A DNA stretch of 64,000 nt from Cepaea nemoralis (GCA_014155875.1 JACEFZ010027929.1:115001-179000), one strand, 5' to 3'. Shown: positions 22,445 to 36,653, numbered from the stretch's first letter. The notes: generated from the sequence alone by a model not told the origin. Translations and numbers: made by a program.

Positions 22445-23350
22445 ATTGTTCCTTCTTAATCTCAACAAAAGGACCTCTCTGAGTTCCGCTTGCATCAGAC
22501 ATATGATTCAGCGAACGAAGTTGCAGTCCTACGTATTAGTATTTGCAAGACCATAACTTTAGAGAATACTGTCCCACAAATGTTTCTTATTTTCCATGAA
22601 TACTACACTTGCAGTTTTGATCATTCCATGTTTGTAAGAGAGAGACCCTCTGTTGAGTTCGCGTTTCATCCTATGAACACATTGATTACTGACGAGATCT
22701 TGGTGAATAAGCTGCATTCGTCCCTATGATGACCGCAAAATAGTATATCCCGCGATCTCTTCATAGCCCGCGTTATCCGATTCTTCCTAGGCATTCAGTT
22801 ATTCAGTTCCTCCATCAAATAATATTGATATTGCCATTTCCTTGATTACCTATACTACTTTGAACGTTCATGTACAATTCCCCCATTAATGATTAATCCT
22901 AATCATTTCTTGGACCACATTCATATTTATTTTCATTTCTGTGTTTTTAAATGTTGCTGCATTACTCTATAATTCACTCTACTCACTCAAATAAATAGTT
23001 ACATTAGGGCCACTCCTCGCCGTGGAGGACCTCTCTTCACTGTATGGTCTGTGAAGAACTAACTACGTTTCTCCAATATCCGTGTGTTTTTGTCTGCTCC
23101 TTTCCATCTCGTTTTTAATCTCAAAATACTAATCACATAATATTTCATTTCCGCCAGAAACGTGTGGTGTCTTTCGCAAATTGTTCATCTTTCAAATATT
23201 CCAGGTGGATATTCTGTAGATTATTCTAGAAAAAGAAGGTAAGTCGGCAATCCAGACTCCTTGCAGCTTTCTCTGCATCGCATATACACTTATTCAATGA
23301 GAACCGTCTCCGCTCATCTTAGCTGGTCGAATTGTTTGTTCCTTTCTTTG
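22445..23350. other. No recognisable gene
   Basis: Unique-looking sequence with a 79-codon open frame at 22490-22729 that matches nothing known to me. No tRNA-like boxes or tandem repeats are seen. Confidence 0.4.
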
Positions 23351-23354
23351 TTTA

Positions 23355-23480
23355 AAAGGTTTCGTGGTTTGTTGGATTTTGCAACTACAGTTTTCTTCGG
23401 GAATGGGAAACCAAGTCCATAGCCAACCATCCTTAGTGGCCTTGACGCCATGAATAGTACGTTACATTGTAGCTATTATT
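23355..23480 (+). repeat. Unclassified interspersed repeat, copy 2
   Basis: Matches the 5420-5540 repeat in order: TTGTTGGATTTTGCAACTA, GGGAAACCAAGTCCATAG, ACCATCCTTAGTGGCCTTGACGCC and TAGTACGTTACATTG. The element type is unknown. Confidence 0.5.
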
Positions 23481-23879
23481 TGTTCCCTTGATGTGGCCTG
23501 GTAACATACTGGTGGCCTCTTTCCTACAAGGAGTATATATGGATATATTGTCCGGTTCATCGCAGAGAGGTAAGGCAACGTACTAGCAGATCTGTTAGCT
23601 TCATTAGCATCAGCAATGGGCAGAGTCGTGTCCAAGAATTGAGTTACTGTATTTATAAAAAGACTGATAGGTAAAGATAATAACAGGAAAAAATAAACTA
23701 CTGATGGATTTTTGTGTTAGCATGCAAGTAATTTAACAATACTGAGGGACGTACGACAGGACACATTAATATTGTTTATTGTCAGTGTGCTACTGGAACA
23801 ATCAGTAATTACATCTTGCAACATTTGCTGAGGTAGTCAGGTCAATAGTCCAATTATACAAACGTAAACGGAACTGCCA

Positions 23880-25470
23880 ATCCTGTGACATGCGCCAAGA
23901 CACCTCCTTGCTCTCAATTGCAGGAACGATTCTCGTAAGAATTCTTCTCAATCGCGTTACAGCCCATCCTAAACAAGGTCTTCTTCCTGAGAGTCAATGT
24001 GACTTTAGAAAAGAACGAGCAACTGTTGACATGATTTTCGCTGCAATGCAATTGTAAGAGAAATGTCATGAACATAACTACGAATTGTTCTTAACTTTCA
24101 CTGATCTTACCAAGGCTTTTGATACAGTCAGCAGAGAAGGAATGTGGAAGATTATGGGGAAATATGATTTTCCACGAAAGTTTGTCTAAATGGTGCGACT
24201 ATTTCATGATGGCACGCAGATAAGAGTCCAGGAAAATGACAATGTCTGAGCCCTTTCCTTTTATCCAATGGAAGTAAACCAATGCTGTCGTGGCACCAAC
24301 GCTGTTCGTCCTCTTGTTTTCATCTATGCTAAAAAAAAAAAAGAAAACACACACACACACACACTACATTGGAATATAAATCAACTACCTCATGGATGGA
24401 AAGCTGCTCAATCTCAGAAGGCTGAGAGCTAACATAATAACCACCGGCGACACCTGTTTGCTGACGATTGTTCTATATATTCCAACTCAGAGGCAGACAT
24501 GCAAAACAACGTTTCAGCTTTCTCGTATGCCTGTGTCAACAGTGGGCTCAATGCCAGCTTGGAGAAACTGTAGTTATGTATCAGCTAGCTCCAGTAATAA
24601 GTCACAGAGAGCCGACTATCAAAGTGAATTATAATCGACTAACATTGTGGACACATCCACATATCCTGGCAGCACTGTGTCACAATCTGCCACAATTGAC
24701 GATGAAATGAATGCAAGAACCTCCAAGGACAATACGGCCTTTGGCAGCCTGTACAAAAATGAGTGGAAAATAAATATAATAAGTCTGCAAATAAAGCTTA
24801 AAGTCTCCAAAGCAGTGGTATTATTATCCACATTGCTATATGCTTGTGAAACCTGAACTGTTTTTCCAGCGTCACGCTTGAATATTAAACAACTTCCCCA
24901 TAGTTTGCCATTAGGAAGCTACTGATAATCAATTGACAAGACAAGATCCCAGACACTGAAGCCTTAGAAAGAGCACCCATGCTCAGTATCCGCACCCCAC
25001 TAATGAAGAATCATGTTCGCAGGGCTGATCACTGGACTCGCATGCCAGATCACAGGTTGCCCTAAACGAACTTTTTATTTTTTTACGGCGAGTTCGGTTG
25101 TGGTAAACGCTCCCAGGGCAGCCAGGGGAAATGTTTAAAGAAACTAAATATCGCTCAAAGCTTTTGGAATTCATCACGACACATGGGAGACTGCTGTCAA
25201 AGACTGAAATTTATGGCGTACACCATTACGCAAGGGTGTAGTCACTTGCGAAGCGAACAGGACTGGAAGAGCTATGAAACAAGACTGGACTAATAAACCA
25301 CCGCAGGAGATCCTCTTTCTGGAACGTCAAGCTTTCTATGCCCACATTGTCATGGAACATTTAGAGCCAAAATAGGTCTTGCCAGAAATTTTAGAACTCA
25401 CGGCTCCAATCTTTCAAGCCCACTGCATGAAATAAATGGTCTTCATCATACTTGATGAACAAATACCAAT
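23880..25470 (+). mobile_element. LINE-G RT relic with C-terminal zinc-finger motif
   Basis: Encodes, through many stops and shifts, LLPESQCDFRKERATVDMIFAAMQL, then LTFTDLTKAFDTVSREGMW (RT motif A), a decayed motif B near 24260-24320, FADDCSIYSNSEADMQ (motif C, near 24455), LLYACET, and a distal CPHCHGTFRAKIGLARNFRTHG near 25340-25400. The last is a C2H2-like finger also present at 54.02-54.09 kb. This RT type is widespread in invertebrate genomes. I cannot name the clade safely. Confidence 0.75.
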
Positions 25471-26640
25471 ACTGCTTAATCTCTGCATTGCTTTGACTTT
25501 TGTTTTCAGCAGTTAATGTCTTGTTTGTTGACTGTGATCTTTGGTTGGTATGTAATTTTTTCCGTGTGCATTATTGTTTTTACTTGACATATTAAGCGCT
25601 TAAACCATATACAAATAACTTTAAATTATGTTGTCGGATATTTCTTTTCTTTTGGCATGTAATCAATAATAATACATACATAAATATTTCCTTAAAAAAT
25701 GTTCCTGTCGTCAACTACACAATTTTTCCTGTATTGGAAAATATTCCTGAACCCAGTTTGTGCAACATTTCTCAGCTGTATTTTAACCCGAAAACACGGA
25801 AATGATTGTGTCACATGAAAATTTGCTTGTTATTCATTGGCACATAACTATATGCTTTCAGAACATGTTTGAAAAACGCACGTTGTTTACTCGAGATATT
25901 TGAAAATTCAGACGATGCTACACGCAAATGTGCAAGTACGCTTCCGACACTTAAGTTCCTCAGTAAATGAGAAGGTTACCTCAGCAATGGTCACTAATAA
26001 TGAGACTATAATTTCGAAGGCAGAATGAAACGTTCGAAATGGAGTCAACAATTCTACGATTCTTGTGAAGCCACATCGTACGTCAGAAGAAGCAGAATAA
26101 AAATGTATGTTCAAACAAATGAAGAAAACAAATATTCCCAGACATCTTCAACATAAATACGGCTACTTGGAATACATTTCATTGCACTTCATAAGAATCG
26201 ATGTGTACACGGTTTTCTTCAAGGCGGTTAGACAAATTAATGTGCAGATATTGATGAAATTCACCGACGATGTGGGAACAGATGTGAATGTGTGTTTTAT
26301 CATGTGTTCATTTTCATTTCATCCTCATTGCCTTGCAATCATTGTTTAACGCCTACATTTTACTGCCGTTGTAGCTTTAGAACATCGATTATATTTTTAT
26401 GCCATTTCACTATGTAATAATCTATATCTATTGCAAATGCATTCATGTACAATTTCATTGCATATTCATTATATACCTTGTCATCATTAATTACTTCTTT
26501 GGGTGTCAATTTTCACATTTTCATCACTACATCGCTATGCCTATTTTATTGTATTCTAATCTTCATTTTGAATATATATGTATGATTATCGCTGTGTTTA
26601 TACCTAGATATTGCATTTGCATTTTAAATTATACATAATA
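25471..26640. other. No recognisable gene
   Basis: AT-rich sequence with several 60-80-codon open frames of ordinary to hydrophobic composition (26107-26349, 26399-26638, and 25908-26114 on the minus strand). None shows a known family, start context or splice support. A single-exon orphan cannot be excluded. Confidence 0.4.
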
Positions 26641-26649
26641 CCGTAATAA

Positions 26650-27545
26650 TAAAAAGAACACCGCATGACGAGAACACAGAAGAAGAACCATCTGCAAATC
26701 TAACCATTAGAAAACTCCTGTCTGCGGACGACCAAACACTAATAGCAAAATCAGAAGCCGAATTACAAGACCACATGAATAGTCTAAACGAAATGTGTAG
26801 GGAACATAACATGAAAATTAGCACAAGTAAAACAGAGGTATTGACTATAACTAAAGAAAAAAAAAAAGCATCAACGATTCATCTGAACGAACATCCCTTT
26901 GAAAAAAGTAAAGAGTTTCAAGTACTTAGGAAGTATAATATCATCAAATGGCAAATCAGCAAGTTTCAAGTACCTAGGAAGTATAATATCATCAAATGGC
27001 AAATCAGCAGACGAGATCGAAAATTGATGCAATAAGGCAAACCAACTCATTGGACAAATGGCACCAATACTAAAGAACAAACATGTATCACTAACTACTA
27101 AGAAAGCACTTTACAACACAATCTTCCTACCAACTCTATGTTACCAATGCCAAACCTGGACAATGACAGAAAAAGAGAAAAGAAAAATCACAACAACGGA
27201 ACTGAGATTCCTGAGAAGAATACCCAATGTATCAAGAAGAGATAAGATCAAAAATGAAGAAATCAGGACTAAAGTGAGGGTTATAGCTGCACTAGATTTT
27301 ATTAGAAGGCAGCAAGTCAAATGGTTTGGCCATGCAAGTAGGTTACCAACTAACAGTATACCACAACAAGCAATGATGTACAGACCAGAGGGAAGCAGAG
27401 GAAGAGGCCGACCATGTAAACGATGGACGCAGGGAATAACAGAGTCCATGGGAATATCGATACATGAAGCCCATAAGCGGGCACTCTCCCGCTGTTTATA
27501 CTTCACCTCGACACCGCAAGGTACAAGAGGAACATGATGAGATGA
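26650..27545 (+). mobile_element. LINE post-RT C-terminal region, separate family, (GATGA)n tail
   Basis: Frames at 26775-27035 and 27058-27537 encode MKISTSKTEVLTITK (end of the RT), then TLCYQCQTWTMTEKEKRK, LRFLRRI and VKWFGHASRLP, and a final GRGRPCKRWTQGITESMG segment. Only a few shifts interrupt it, so it is relatively young. A 48-bp direct duplication lies inside (26914-26961 and 26962-27009). The element ends with repeated GATGA at 27534-27562. Confidence 0.75.
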
Positions 27546-27562
27546 GATGAGATGAGATGAGA

Positions 27563-27859
27563 CATAATTACTGTGTATTTGTAGTATCATTTGGTATTAC
27601 ATCTCTGTGTCTGTCGTGTCATTTCAGTCTCATGTTTATTAGCGGTTAGATGGTGTTGTGTTTTGGCCTGACGAAAGTAAACACCGACAAGTTATGTTGT
27701 AATCGTGTTTATTTAAATTGCAGGCTCAAAAACATATCTGGTTCTTTTACTACTTCATCCTTAAGATTCTTGTTATACTTGATTCCTTTTTGTTTCCTGT
27801 GGCTTTTCTTTATTTATTTTATTTTTAATTTGTATTCTGTTTTGTATTCTGTATTTGGC

Positions 27860-27860
<1 letters not shown>
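27563..27860. other. No recognisable gene
   Basis: A 101-codon frame at 27650-27955 is Phe/Leu-rich and T-rich. It overlaps the start of the LINE-B copy and is likely spurious. Confidence 0.35.
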
Positions 27861-29810
<1,950 letters not shown>

Positions 29811-30820
29811 TGTATTCTGTTTTCTCTTATACTGCCATGCATATACATCATTGTCACTGTAGATTAAGTAGTTAATTTATCATGACAGTCATTTCATGAC
29901 ACACAACTGTAAATATGTTTTGCAAATAAATAAACACATATTTTCAGTGTACTTCTTGTTCATGAATTAGTTAGGTAAATATATTATCATTTTTAACATC
30001 TAATCTCTGTTCTACTTTCATGTTCATTTTTATAATACCCAATTTTTGCCCACTGAGACAGGGAATACATGAGTGGGCGTCGAGTGCTATGACGTCGACT
30101 CTAGTTAATCAATCAGTCATTACGCATCAGCTTCATTGATTGTTTTCATAAAACCCGTGTGTCCTTGTGTTGTGTCGATATAGACATGCCAATTTGAGTG
30201 CTGCGTTCAACAAAACCACAAACCCATACAATGTCTCTCGGACAAAAACATACACATTGTGTACTTGAATACAAGGATATTCTATACACATATCTTGAAC
30301 AACAAAGCGCGAACCAATTTCCCTGCTAAATCCGGGGAATCGTAGACGTGTTTTGTGGCCAGTATTATCGTGAGAACATAACAAAAGCTTATAAGATCCA
30401 TGAATAACATTGTATTCGTATTTCCTATTTGCCATGCAAGCATTTCAACCCGGCATATTGTATTACTTGAACGTATCAACAAACCAATTAAACGCCGCCT
30501 GGGTCACGTCTCAGCGGACGGCAGGCAAAGAATGTTTTCCGGTTCCAGGAGTTTTGGTATTCCATGACCTCGTCTCGTATGTCTAGAAGGAATCGGATCG
30601 TTTGGTTTAGGAGATTTCCATAATTCCTTTACTCTTAGCATAACTGCAGCGTGTCTAATGCATCTATTTTGTTTGAGTGTAGGCGAGAGTACACACAACT
30701 TACATAGCGATTGCATGTTCTTTAATGTTTTGTATACTTTTGTGGAAACCAGTTCCTTGTTATTTTCTGCTTTTGATAATGGAATAAGATTAACCAGCAG
30801 CTAGTGTGTTCTACGTGAGA
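29811..30820. other. No recognisable gene
   Basis: No family was recognised. A 100-codon minus-strand frame at 30133-30435 has normal composition but no matching domain or splice support. Confidence 0.4.
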
Positions 30821-31005
30821 ACATCGAGATACAAGGCAAGGGGACACCTCAGAAAGCGATGGCTAGATTGGGTAAAAGATACACTGAATAAATAAAATAT
30901 GGCATTAGCACAAGCAACAGGACAACTGAATAACAGAAAATTTTATCTATCTCCTCTCTGCAACGCTTCACGGCGAAAGCAGCAGAACACAAGAAGAAGA
31001 TAATG
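30820..31005 (+). mobile_element. LINE 3'-end fragment, family not assigned
   Basis: Encodes with stops a YKARGHLRKRWLDWVKDTL segment followed by ALAQATGQLNNRKFYLSP. This pattern is common at the C-terminus of several LINE ORFs (RGR.RKRW.D.V...L). Only about 180 bp remain. Confidence 0.5.
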
Positions 31006-31239
31006 ACACGCTGCTTTCTTTGAAATTGTGTTAGACTGCATTTCTTTACGGATAATTTGGCTTACGGAATAGAAGCGGATTGAAATATACACAGATACAG
31101 CAATTGTATTCATAATCGAGTGTGGTATTGCGTAAAAAAATTAATTCAACGTAGAGGTAAATAACAGATTTGATGCATTGTCCAATATGGAAATATTATT
31201 TCGAGATGTCTGAGACCAATGGGAAATATTAAAGAAATC

Positions 31240-33175
31240 AGTCAACCAAAGCTGCAGAAACAACCATCCAAAAAATAAAGATAATAGGACGCAAGAAATG
31301 GATGACGGATGACATCTTAAACCTCATGGAAATAAGAAGAAACAACAAAAATAAAAGGGAAAAATCTAAGCAGATTCACAGGAAAATTAGGAAGCTATGC
31401 AAAGATGCAAAAGAAACATGGCTTGAGGAAAATTGCAAGGAAATTGAAAACAAACACAACACCCGGAATACCATATTAATGCACAAATGAAATAATGACA
31501 TCACTAACAAAAGAACACACACATCAGCGGGTTGCCTAAAAACCAAAGATGGCAAAATCATAATATAAAAAGATCCGATTTTACATGCGTGGTCAGTTTA
31601 TGTGAAAGATCTTTATGATGATACAAGAGAAGAACAATATGATCATCGGAATAATAATGAAGGACCATCAGCTTTGAGGATGGAAGCTCAGAATGCTCTT
31701 AACCATATGAAAACTGGCAAGACCCCGGGTACAGATAACATCATAACAGAAATGATCAAAGCGTTAGAAGAATATGGAATAGACCAAGTCACCAGACTGC
31801 TGAACGCAATATATGATCCTGGAGAAATACCTCCTGAATTATGTAATTCTATATTTATTGCAATCCCGAAGAAATCAGGAGCCTTGGAATGTGATCAACA
31901 TCGAACAATTAGTATCATGAGCCACATCACGAAGATTTTGCTGAGAATTATCATGCAAAAAAGTTAGGAAGAAAATCAAACCCGAAAAAGAAGAAGAACA
32001 ATGTTGGTTTGTTGAAAGCAAGGGTACAGTAAATGTAAATGCTGTGTTTATACTGAGAGCAGTAATTGAACATTCTATAGAAGTAAACAAAGATCTATAT
32101 CTTTGCTTTATTGACTATACAAAGGCTTTCGATAAAGTGAGCCATGTCGACATGATAAGGATGCTTGAAGATCTACAAATTGATGGAAAAGATCTTTGAC
32201 TTGTAAAAAATATATATTTGGAAACAACAAGCTGTCATCAGAATTGATAATGATGTAGATCAATATCCGTCTATTAAAAGAGTGTGAGACAGGGATGTGT
32301 AATGCCTCCAGATTTGTTTTCCCTTACAGTGAAAATATTTTCAGAAATATAGAAGTTATGGAAGGAATCAACATTGGGGGAAGATACATCAATAACATTA
32401 GATATGCAGATGATACAGTCTTGACTGCAGACAATGAACAGGACCTGCGACATTTAGTAGATGCGGTTGTTGCACACAGTGAGCAACTATGGTTTGTATT
32501 GAATAGTAAGAAGACACAGATTATGGCCGTCACTGGGAAGAAGGAAGACCACAATGTGATGTACGAGTTAATGGGCATATTCTTAAGCAAGTTAATCGGT
32601 ACAGTTATCTTGGAACAGTCATACCATCTGATCGAAGATGCCTTGAAGAGATTAGAACAAGAATTGTCATTGCGAAGGTAGCCTTTTGCAAGATGAAAAA
32701 CATACTGACTAATAAAAAGATGTCAATTGCAACGTGAAAAAGAGTGTTGAAGTGCTACATAGAACCTGTACTTGTGTATGGATGTGAACCGTGGACAATG
32801 AGCAGTCAAGCTGAAAAACATCTGATGGCTGTGGAAATGTGGTTTCTGAGGAAAATGCAAAGAATACCACGGACAGACAGAAAAACCAATGAACAAGTCC
32901 TTCAAGAAACAAACGAAGATCGTAAACTGATTAGAGTCATTAGACGTTAATAGTCAAAATTATTTAGGCATGTTATGAGAAGAAATGGTTTGGAGAACTT
33001 GGTGATAACTGGCAAGATCAAGGTAAGAGACCAAGGGGAAGACCGAGAAGTAAATACCTGGATGGCTTGGTCACGAGACATGGCGAGACAGAAACACGGA
33101 GCTGATCCACAACTCTGGTGATCGAATGAGATGGCAAAACATGACTGCCCACGCTTGTCGGCATGGCACATGATG
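31240..33175 (+). mobile_element. LINE-C (RTE-like) copy, nearly full RT, frameshifted
   Basis: Continuous similarity to the minus-strand copy at 5.9-7.7 kb, from a pre-RT Lys-rich region (31300) to the conserved 3' end at 33175. The RT is split: 31602-31967 (KSGALECDQHRTIS), then LCFIDYTKAFDKV (about 32102, motif A), GV.QGCV.PPDLFS (about 32290, motif B, damaged) and YADDTVLTADN at 32295-32681 (motif C). Then come YGCEPWTM and WFLRKMQRIPRTDRKTNE (32744-32950) and the terminal TGKIK/RHGT region. At least five frameshifts or stops are present. Confidence 0.85.
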
Positions 33176-33309
33176 GATGGATGGTACTGCGTAATTTCTT
33201 CATTGGTGTGATTGGTGTAATTTAAGCTTTCGCATACTTTTTGTCTCAGCTGTGAAGAGGTCATTTGTTCGCTCTTTCTGAAAGTTGGGGGTTCCTTATT
33301 TAACTCCGT

Positions 33310-33403
33310 AGTTGAGACGACTAATGTTTTTTTTTTCCACGAGACCCTTGGAAATCATAGTTCGTGTTTTGTGTAATACTCTCATTGGCGGCTTTTTGTG
33401 CTG

Positions 33404-33495
<92 letters not shown>

Positions 33496-33540
33496 AGCCA
33501 GATGGGGTAAAACTCAGTGCAAAGATGCGATTAGCTATCA
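33310..33540 (+). mobile_element. Probable SINE-A body disrupted by (GA)n
   Basis: TTTCCACGAGACCCTTGGAAATCATAG corresponds to the TTCTCGGAGACTCCTGGGAGTCATCG block of SINE-A, TTCGTGTTTTGTGTAATACTCTC to TTCGTGCTTTGAGTGACGCTTTC, and AGATGGGGTAAAACTCAGTGCAA to ATATGGGACAAAACCCGGTGCAA. The tRNA-like head is missing. Confidence 0.5.
33403..33492. repeat. (GA)n microsatellite
   Basis: About 45 GA units with one interruption (GAAGAG near 33441). The flank just upstream (33340-33400: GAGACCCTTGGAAATCATAGTTCGTGTTTTGTGTAATACTCTC) and the AGATGGGGTAAAACTCAGTGCAA downstream resemble the SINE-A body, so the GA tract probably grew inside a SINE-A copy. Confidence 0.85.
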
Positions 33541-34195
33541 TTTAACCATTCACATCCTCCTCGTCTGCATCTGCTAAGCTTTTTGGCAGTCCTCTGCACT
33601 CTGACATCGTTTTCTTTAACGACTTCTTTAAGGCTTTATTAATATTAGAGTTACGTCGTTTATTGTAAACTCTGGCTTAGAGTGATGACGTCCGCTGCCA
33701 CATATTGTTAGGTTTATGACGTATGTCGCTAACACTGACTTACAGCTATGGCTATGCAGATAACTATGGGTTTAGAGTTATGACCTAACTTTTGCTACTC
33801 GTTTAGAGTTAACTGTGGCTTGAGTTAAGACGGCCAACCCTGTCTCTAGTTTATCTGTATAAAGAAATAGGGTAGAATAACATTTGAATAAATTTACGCA
33901 CGCTCTTAGTTATACTAATCCAATCGTCAATTATAACGCACGCACTTATTTATAATTCAATCATCAGTGATACAATCGTTAATGTAAAGCGTAATGCAAA
34001 CCCAATGTATATCATTTTGCTACGAGTATACCAAACAACAACAATGCGGAAGAGGAAGACACTGAAGTATGTAAACAATTAATAAAACATATTCTAGAAA
34101 ATCTCTGTAAAAATGGCATCCTATTTCTAATGGGATAATTTAATGCCAAGCTGGATATAGAAGGAATAACAGAAGAAGAATCGGTGCTGAAAGTT
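33541..34195. other. No recognisable gene
   Basis: Contains loosely repeated (T)TTAGAGTTA..AC.T and ATGACGT segments between 33650 and 33850, too degenerate to define a unit. Confidence 0.4.
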
Positions 34196-35515
34196 CAGTT
34201 GAGTTGAGTTGATTTGAGTCAAGAACCGACATCACTGCACTCTGGACATTCCCATATGTGCTTCGTCTCCTCATTCAACAGCCAGCGAAGAGTCATACTA
34301 CTAATCGCTCCCACCGCTATCTGATTTAAAGTTCTCCTGGCCTTCTCTCTTAGATTTGAGATTCTTCCAGAGCCCCTACCGATCCCGCGCAATCTCATTC
34401 TTTCCACATACGGGTTCTCAGTCTGTTCCCCCCGCCTTCTCCACCTGGTCCCACAAACTACATGGCCACCTCCCCCTTGTCCATAGGCAATCTAACACCA
34501 AGAGGTGCATTCCCTGCCAGCCTATCAGCATATTCATTCCCCCCGCACTCCGGGTGGCCAGGGCAAAATATCCATACAATTCTCACAATCTGTGACCTCT
34601 GAAGCGACGATAGCCATTCCACACGAAACATTCCTTTCTCCACCTTACTAAGCATACTCTTTGAATCCGTAATGAATACTATCTGTTTTGCAGTAGTCTC
34701 CTCTAGCCAACGGAATGCCGCTGTTACTGCTTCCACCTCCATTCTCATGCTGGAGGTCGTAGTCTCATATGCCAGATTATCCTTTTTAAAGCATCGTCAG
34801 TTAGCCTTCGCAATGAAACCCCAGCCACTACGTTTCTCATTACTGACCCATCGGTGTAGATGTCTATGTCACCTTGATGTGTATTACTCTGGATCAGTTG
34901 TTGCACTTCAAACTCGGTGCGGCCCGCCGTCCATTCTCTGCACTCACGACCCAGTGTTACTATTACAGTGTGCCAGTCCGTCATGTCTTCCGGTACTTCA
35001 ACCCACTCTTTTTCACGATTGATGGTCTCTAGATCACACACCTGACGTATATATATTTCTGCCTGTGCTATCCAGGACCTGCCTCGTCTTAGTCTATGAC
35101 CCTTGACCATATCCATGGCTTCATGCAGGGGGTGATCCCTATCTGCAGCAACTCTCAGGTACCATTTGGCCTGAAGGACCCTATGCCTATCCGTCATTGT
35201 TGGTAGCGCAGGATATGCCTCATGCATATAATTGTTGTGGCCTTTGTGCACCCCAGAATTACCCGCATGGCAGTATTCTGTTTAGGCTCTAACCTTTAAA
35301 GCTGGCTCTTTTATACTGTCAGCAGCCCCAAACTATACTCAATGACATAAATTACTAACTGTTGAAAGAGTGTAAAGCAATCTCTGATCTACCCCGGTTG
35401 CTGCCATCGCCCTCAATGCATTAAGTCCCCTACCAGCCTTCACCACCACATGATTCTTAAGAGATAAACACCTGTCAAAGGTGATACCAAAGTACTTTAA
35501 TTTACTTTCTCTGTA
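34196..35515 (-). mobile_element. LINE-B copy, 5'-truncated, RT thumb to RNase H
   Basis: Read on the minus strand: KYFGITFDRCLSLKNHV (about 35500) and the region upstream of RNase H in 35251-34745, with LQAKWYLRVAADRDHPLHEAMD and DIDIYTDGSVMR (first RNase H Asp). Then come EVEAVTAAFRWLEE and VFITDSKSMLSKVEKG (34748-34458), FCPGHPECGGNEYADRLAGNA, and a C-terminal HIWECPECSDVGS with a CPEC motif (34407-34219). Two frame changes separate the parts. RNase H acidic residues are kept, so this is the best-preserved LINE-B here. It ends in a GAGTT repeat at 34198-34210. Confidence 0.85.
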
Positions 35516-35520
35516 AATTC

Positions 35521-35592
35521 TGTGTGTGTGTGTGTGCGTGCGCGTGCGCGTGCGTGTGCGCGTGCGTGTGTGTGTGTGTGTGTGTGTGTGAG
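35521..35592. repeat. (TG)n/(CG)n microsatellite
   Basis: TG repeats interrupted by GCGTGCGC units, potentially Z-DNA-forming. It sits between the LINE-B break point and a minus-strand SINE-C. Confidence 0.9.
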
Positions 35593-35735
35593 AGATTTCT
35601 TGAGAAATTTACGTTCAGTAGTTTCCGTTGCTTTCTGAACGACCGGCACTCACACCCTTGTATGAAAACCAGCACATGTAGGTCTGCTTCCAAATCACCC
35701 GCAGCTGTGTTTCTAACGCGGTATAGTACATTGCG
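35593..35735 (-). mobile_element. SINE-C fragment, minus strand
   Basis: Read in reverse, it holds GTTAGAAACACAGCTGCGGGTGATTTGG, the GCAGACC...CATAC.AGGGTGTGAGTGCCGG block and the TTCAGAAAGCAACGG...TGAACGTAAATTTC block of SINE-C. It is joined directly to a LINE-C piece at its head side. Confidence 0.65.
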
Positions 35736-35812
35736 ATTCACATCCCTACAAAAGTACAGACTCTACGTATCACCTCAACACTACCTTTCTCGTGGCAATG
35801 GGACTATACCGC
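35736..35812 (-). mobile_element. LINE-C fragment fused to SINE-C
   Basis: TTCACATCC.TACAAAAGTACAGACTCTACGTATCACCTCAACACTACCTTTCTCGT matches 6327-6395 of the minus-strand LINE-C copy, which codes for the MSIETRK...YGCETW region. Only about 75 bp are present, so this is a short chimeric joint. Confidence 0.65.
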
Positions 35813-36165
35813 GTGATATGTAAACATATGTGGCTATAAATCCTATCTGCCGGCATTGTGGTCGTGAGTTCTAATCCCCATCAAGGCAGGGATTTTAAAA
35901 TATTGATCTGGACTCTAAAGTCGACACATAGTACAAATTGAACTAGAAATTGTTCAGGGAAATACAGACGAAGGGCATGGATTTGATGACGACATCAATC
36001 GTTTGCTAATTCGTCTACACAAATGTTTGGCTACGATGAAATACTCAAAACGCTTGCAAAACGTTTCTCTGTGTGTTATTGTTATATGTTACTATGTTTT
36101 AGCATGCGTGTTTGTGTTACCCTGTTAAATAAAAAAAACTGTTCGATAAAGCAAGGCTTTCCATT
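35813..36165. other. No recognisable gene
   Basis: Unassigned spacer upstream of microsatellites, probably intronic to the ankyrin gene given the acceptor site at 36888. Confidence 0.35.
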
Positions 36166-36171
36166 TTCCTC

Positions 36172-36220
36172 CCTCCTCCTCCTCCTCCCCTCCCTCTCTC
36201 TCTCTCTGTTTATCTATCAT

Positions 36221-36289
<69 letters not shown>

Positions 36290-36345
36290 GGCAGGCAGAC
36301 AGGCAGACAGACAGACAGACAGACAGAACGAGAGAGAGAGAGACA
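36172..36345. repeat. Compound (CTC)/(CT)/(GA)/(GACA)n microsatellite
   Basis: A pyrimidine-rich block (36172-36207) is followed by GA repeats, then about 25 CAGA/GACA/GGCA tetramers. The CT and GA blocks are complementary and can pair. Confidence 0.9.
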
Positions 36346-36519
36346 GATGACAGATAAAGAGGCTTACAATAATAAGTATCCCCTTAAGAACATAATGCAA
36401 CGAGTTAGAGGGAATATATACGGTGATAAATAGTATCTCATAATTTGTGTGCGTGTTTTTGTGAGCTTTAAAACGATAAAAGCTGTTTTCTCTAATAACG
36501 TTCTGTGTGTGGGTGTGTG

Positions 36520-36592
36520 TGTAAGAAAGAGAGATATAGATGTGTAAGAGAGAGATAGAGAGAGAGAGAGATAGAGAGAGAGGGAAAGAGAG

Positions 36593-36650
<58 letters not shown>
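36520..36650. repeat. (GA)n microsatellite
   Basis: Imperfect GA repeats with GATA interruptions become pure GA at 36598-36650. Frames through it encode Glu-Arg runs and are artefacts. Confidence 0.9.
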
Positions 36651-36653
<3 letters not shown>

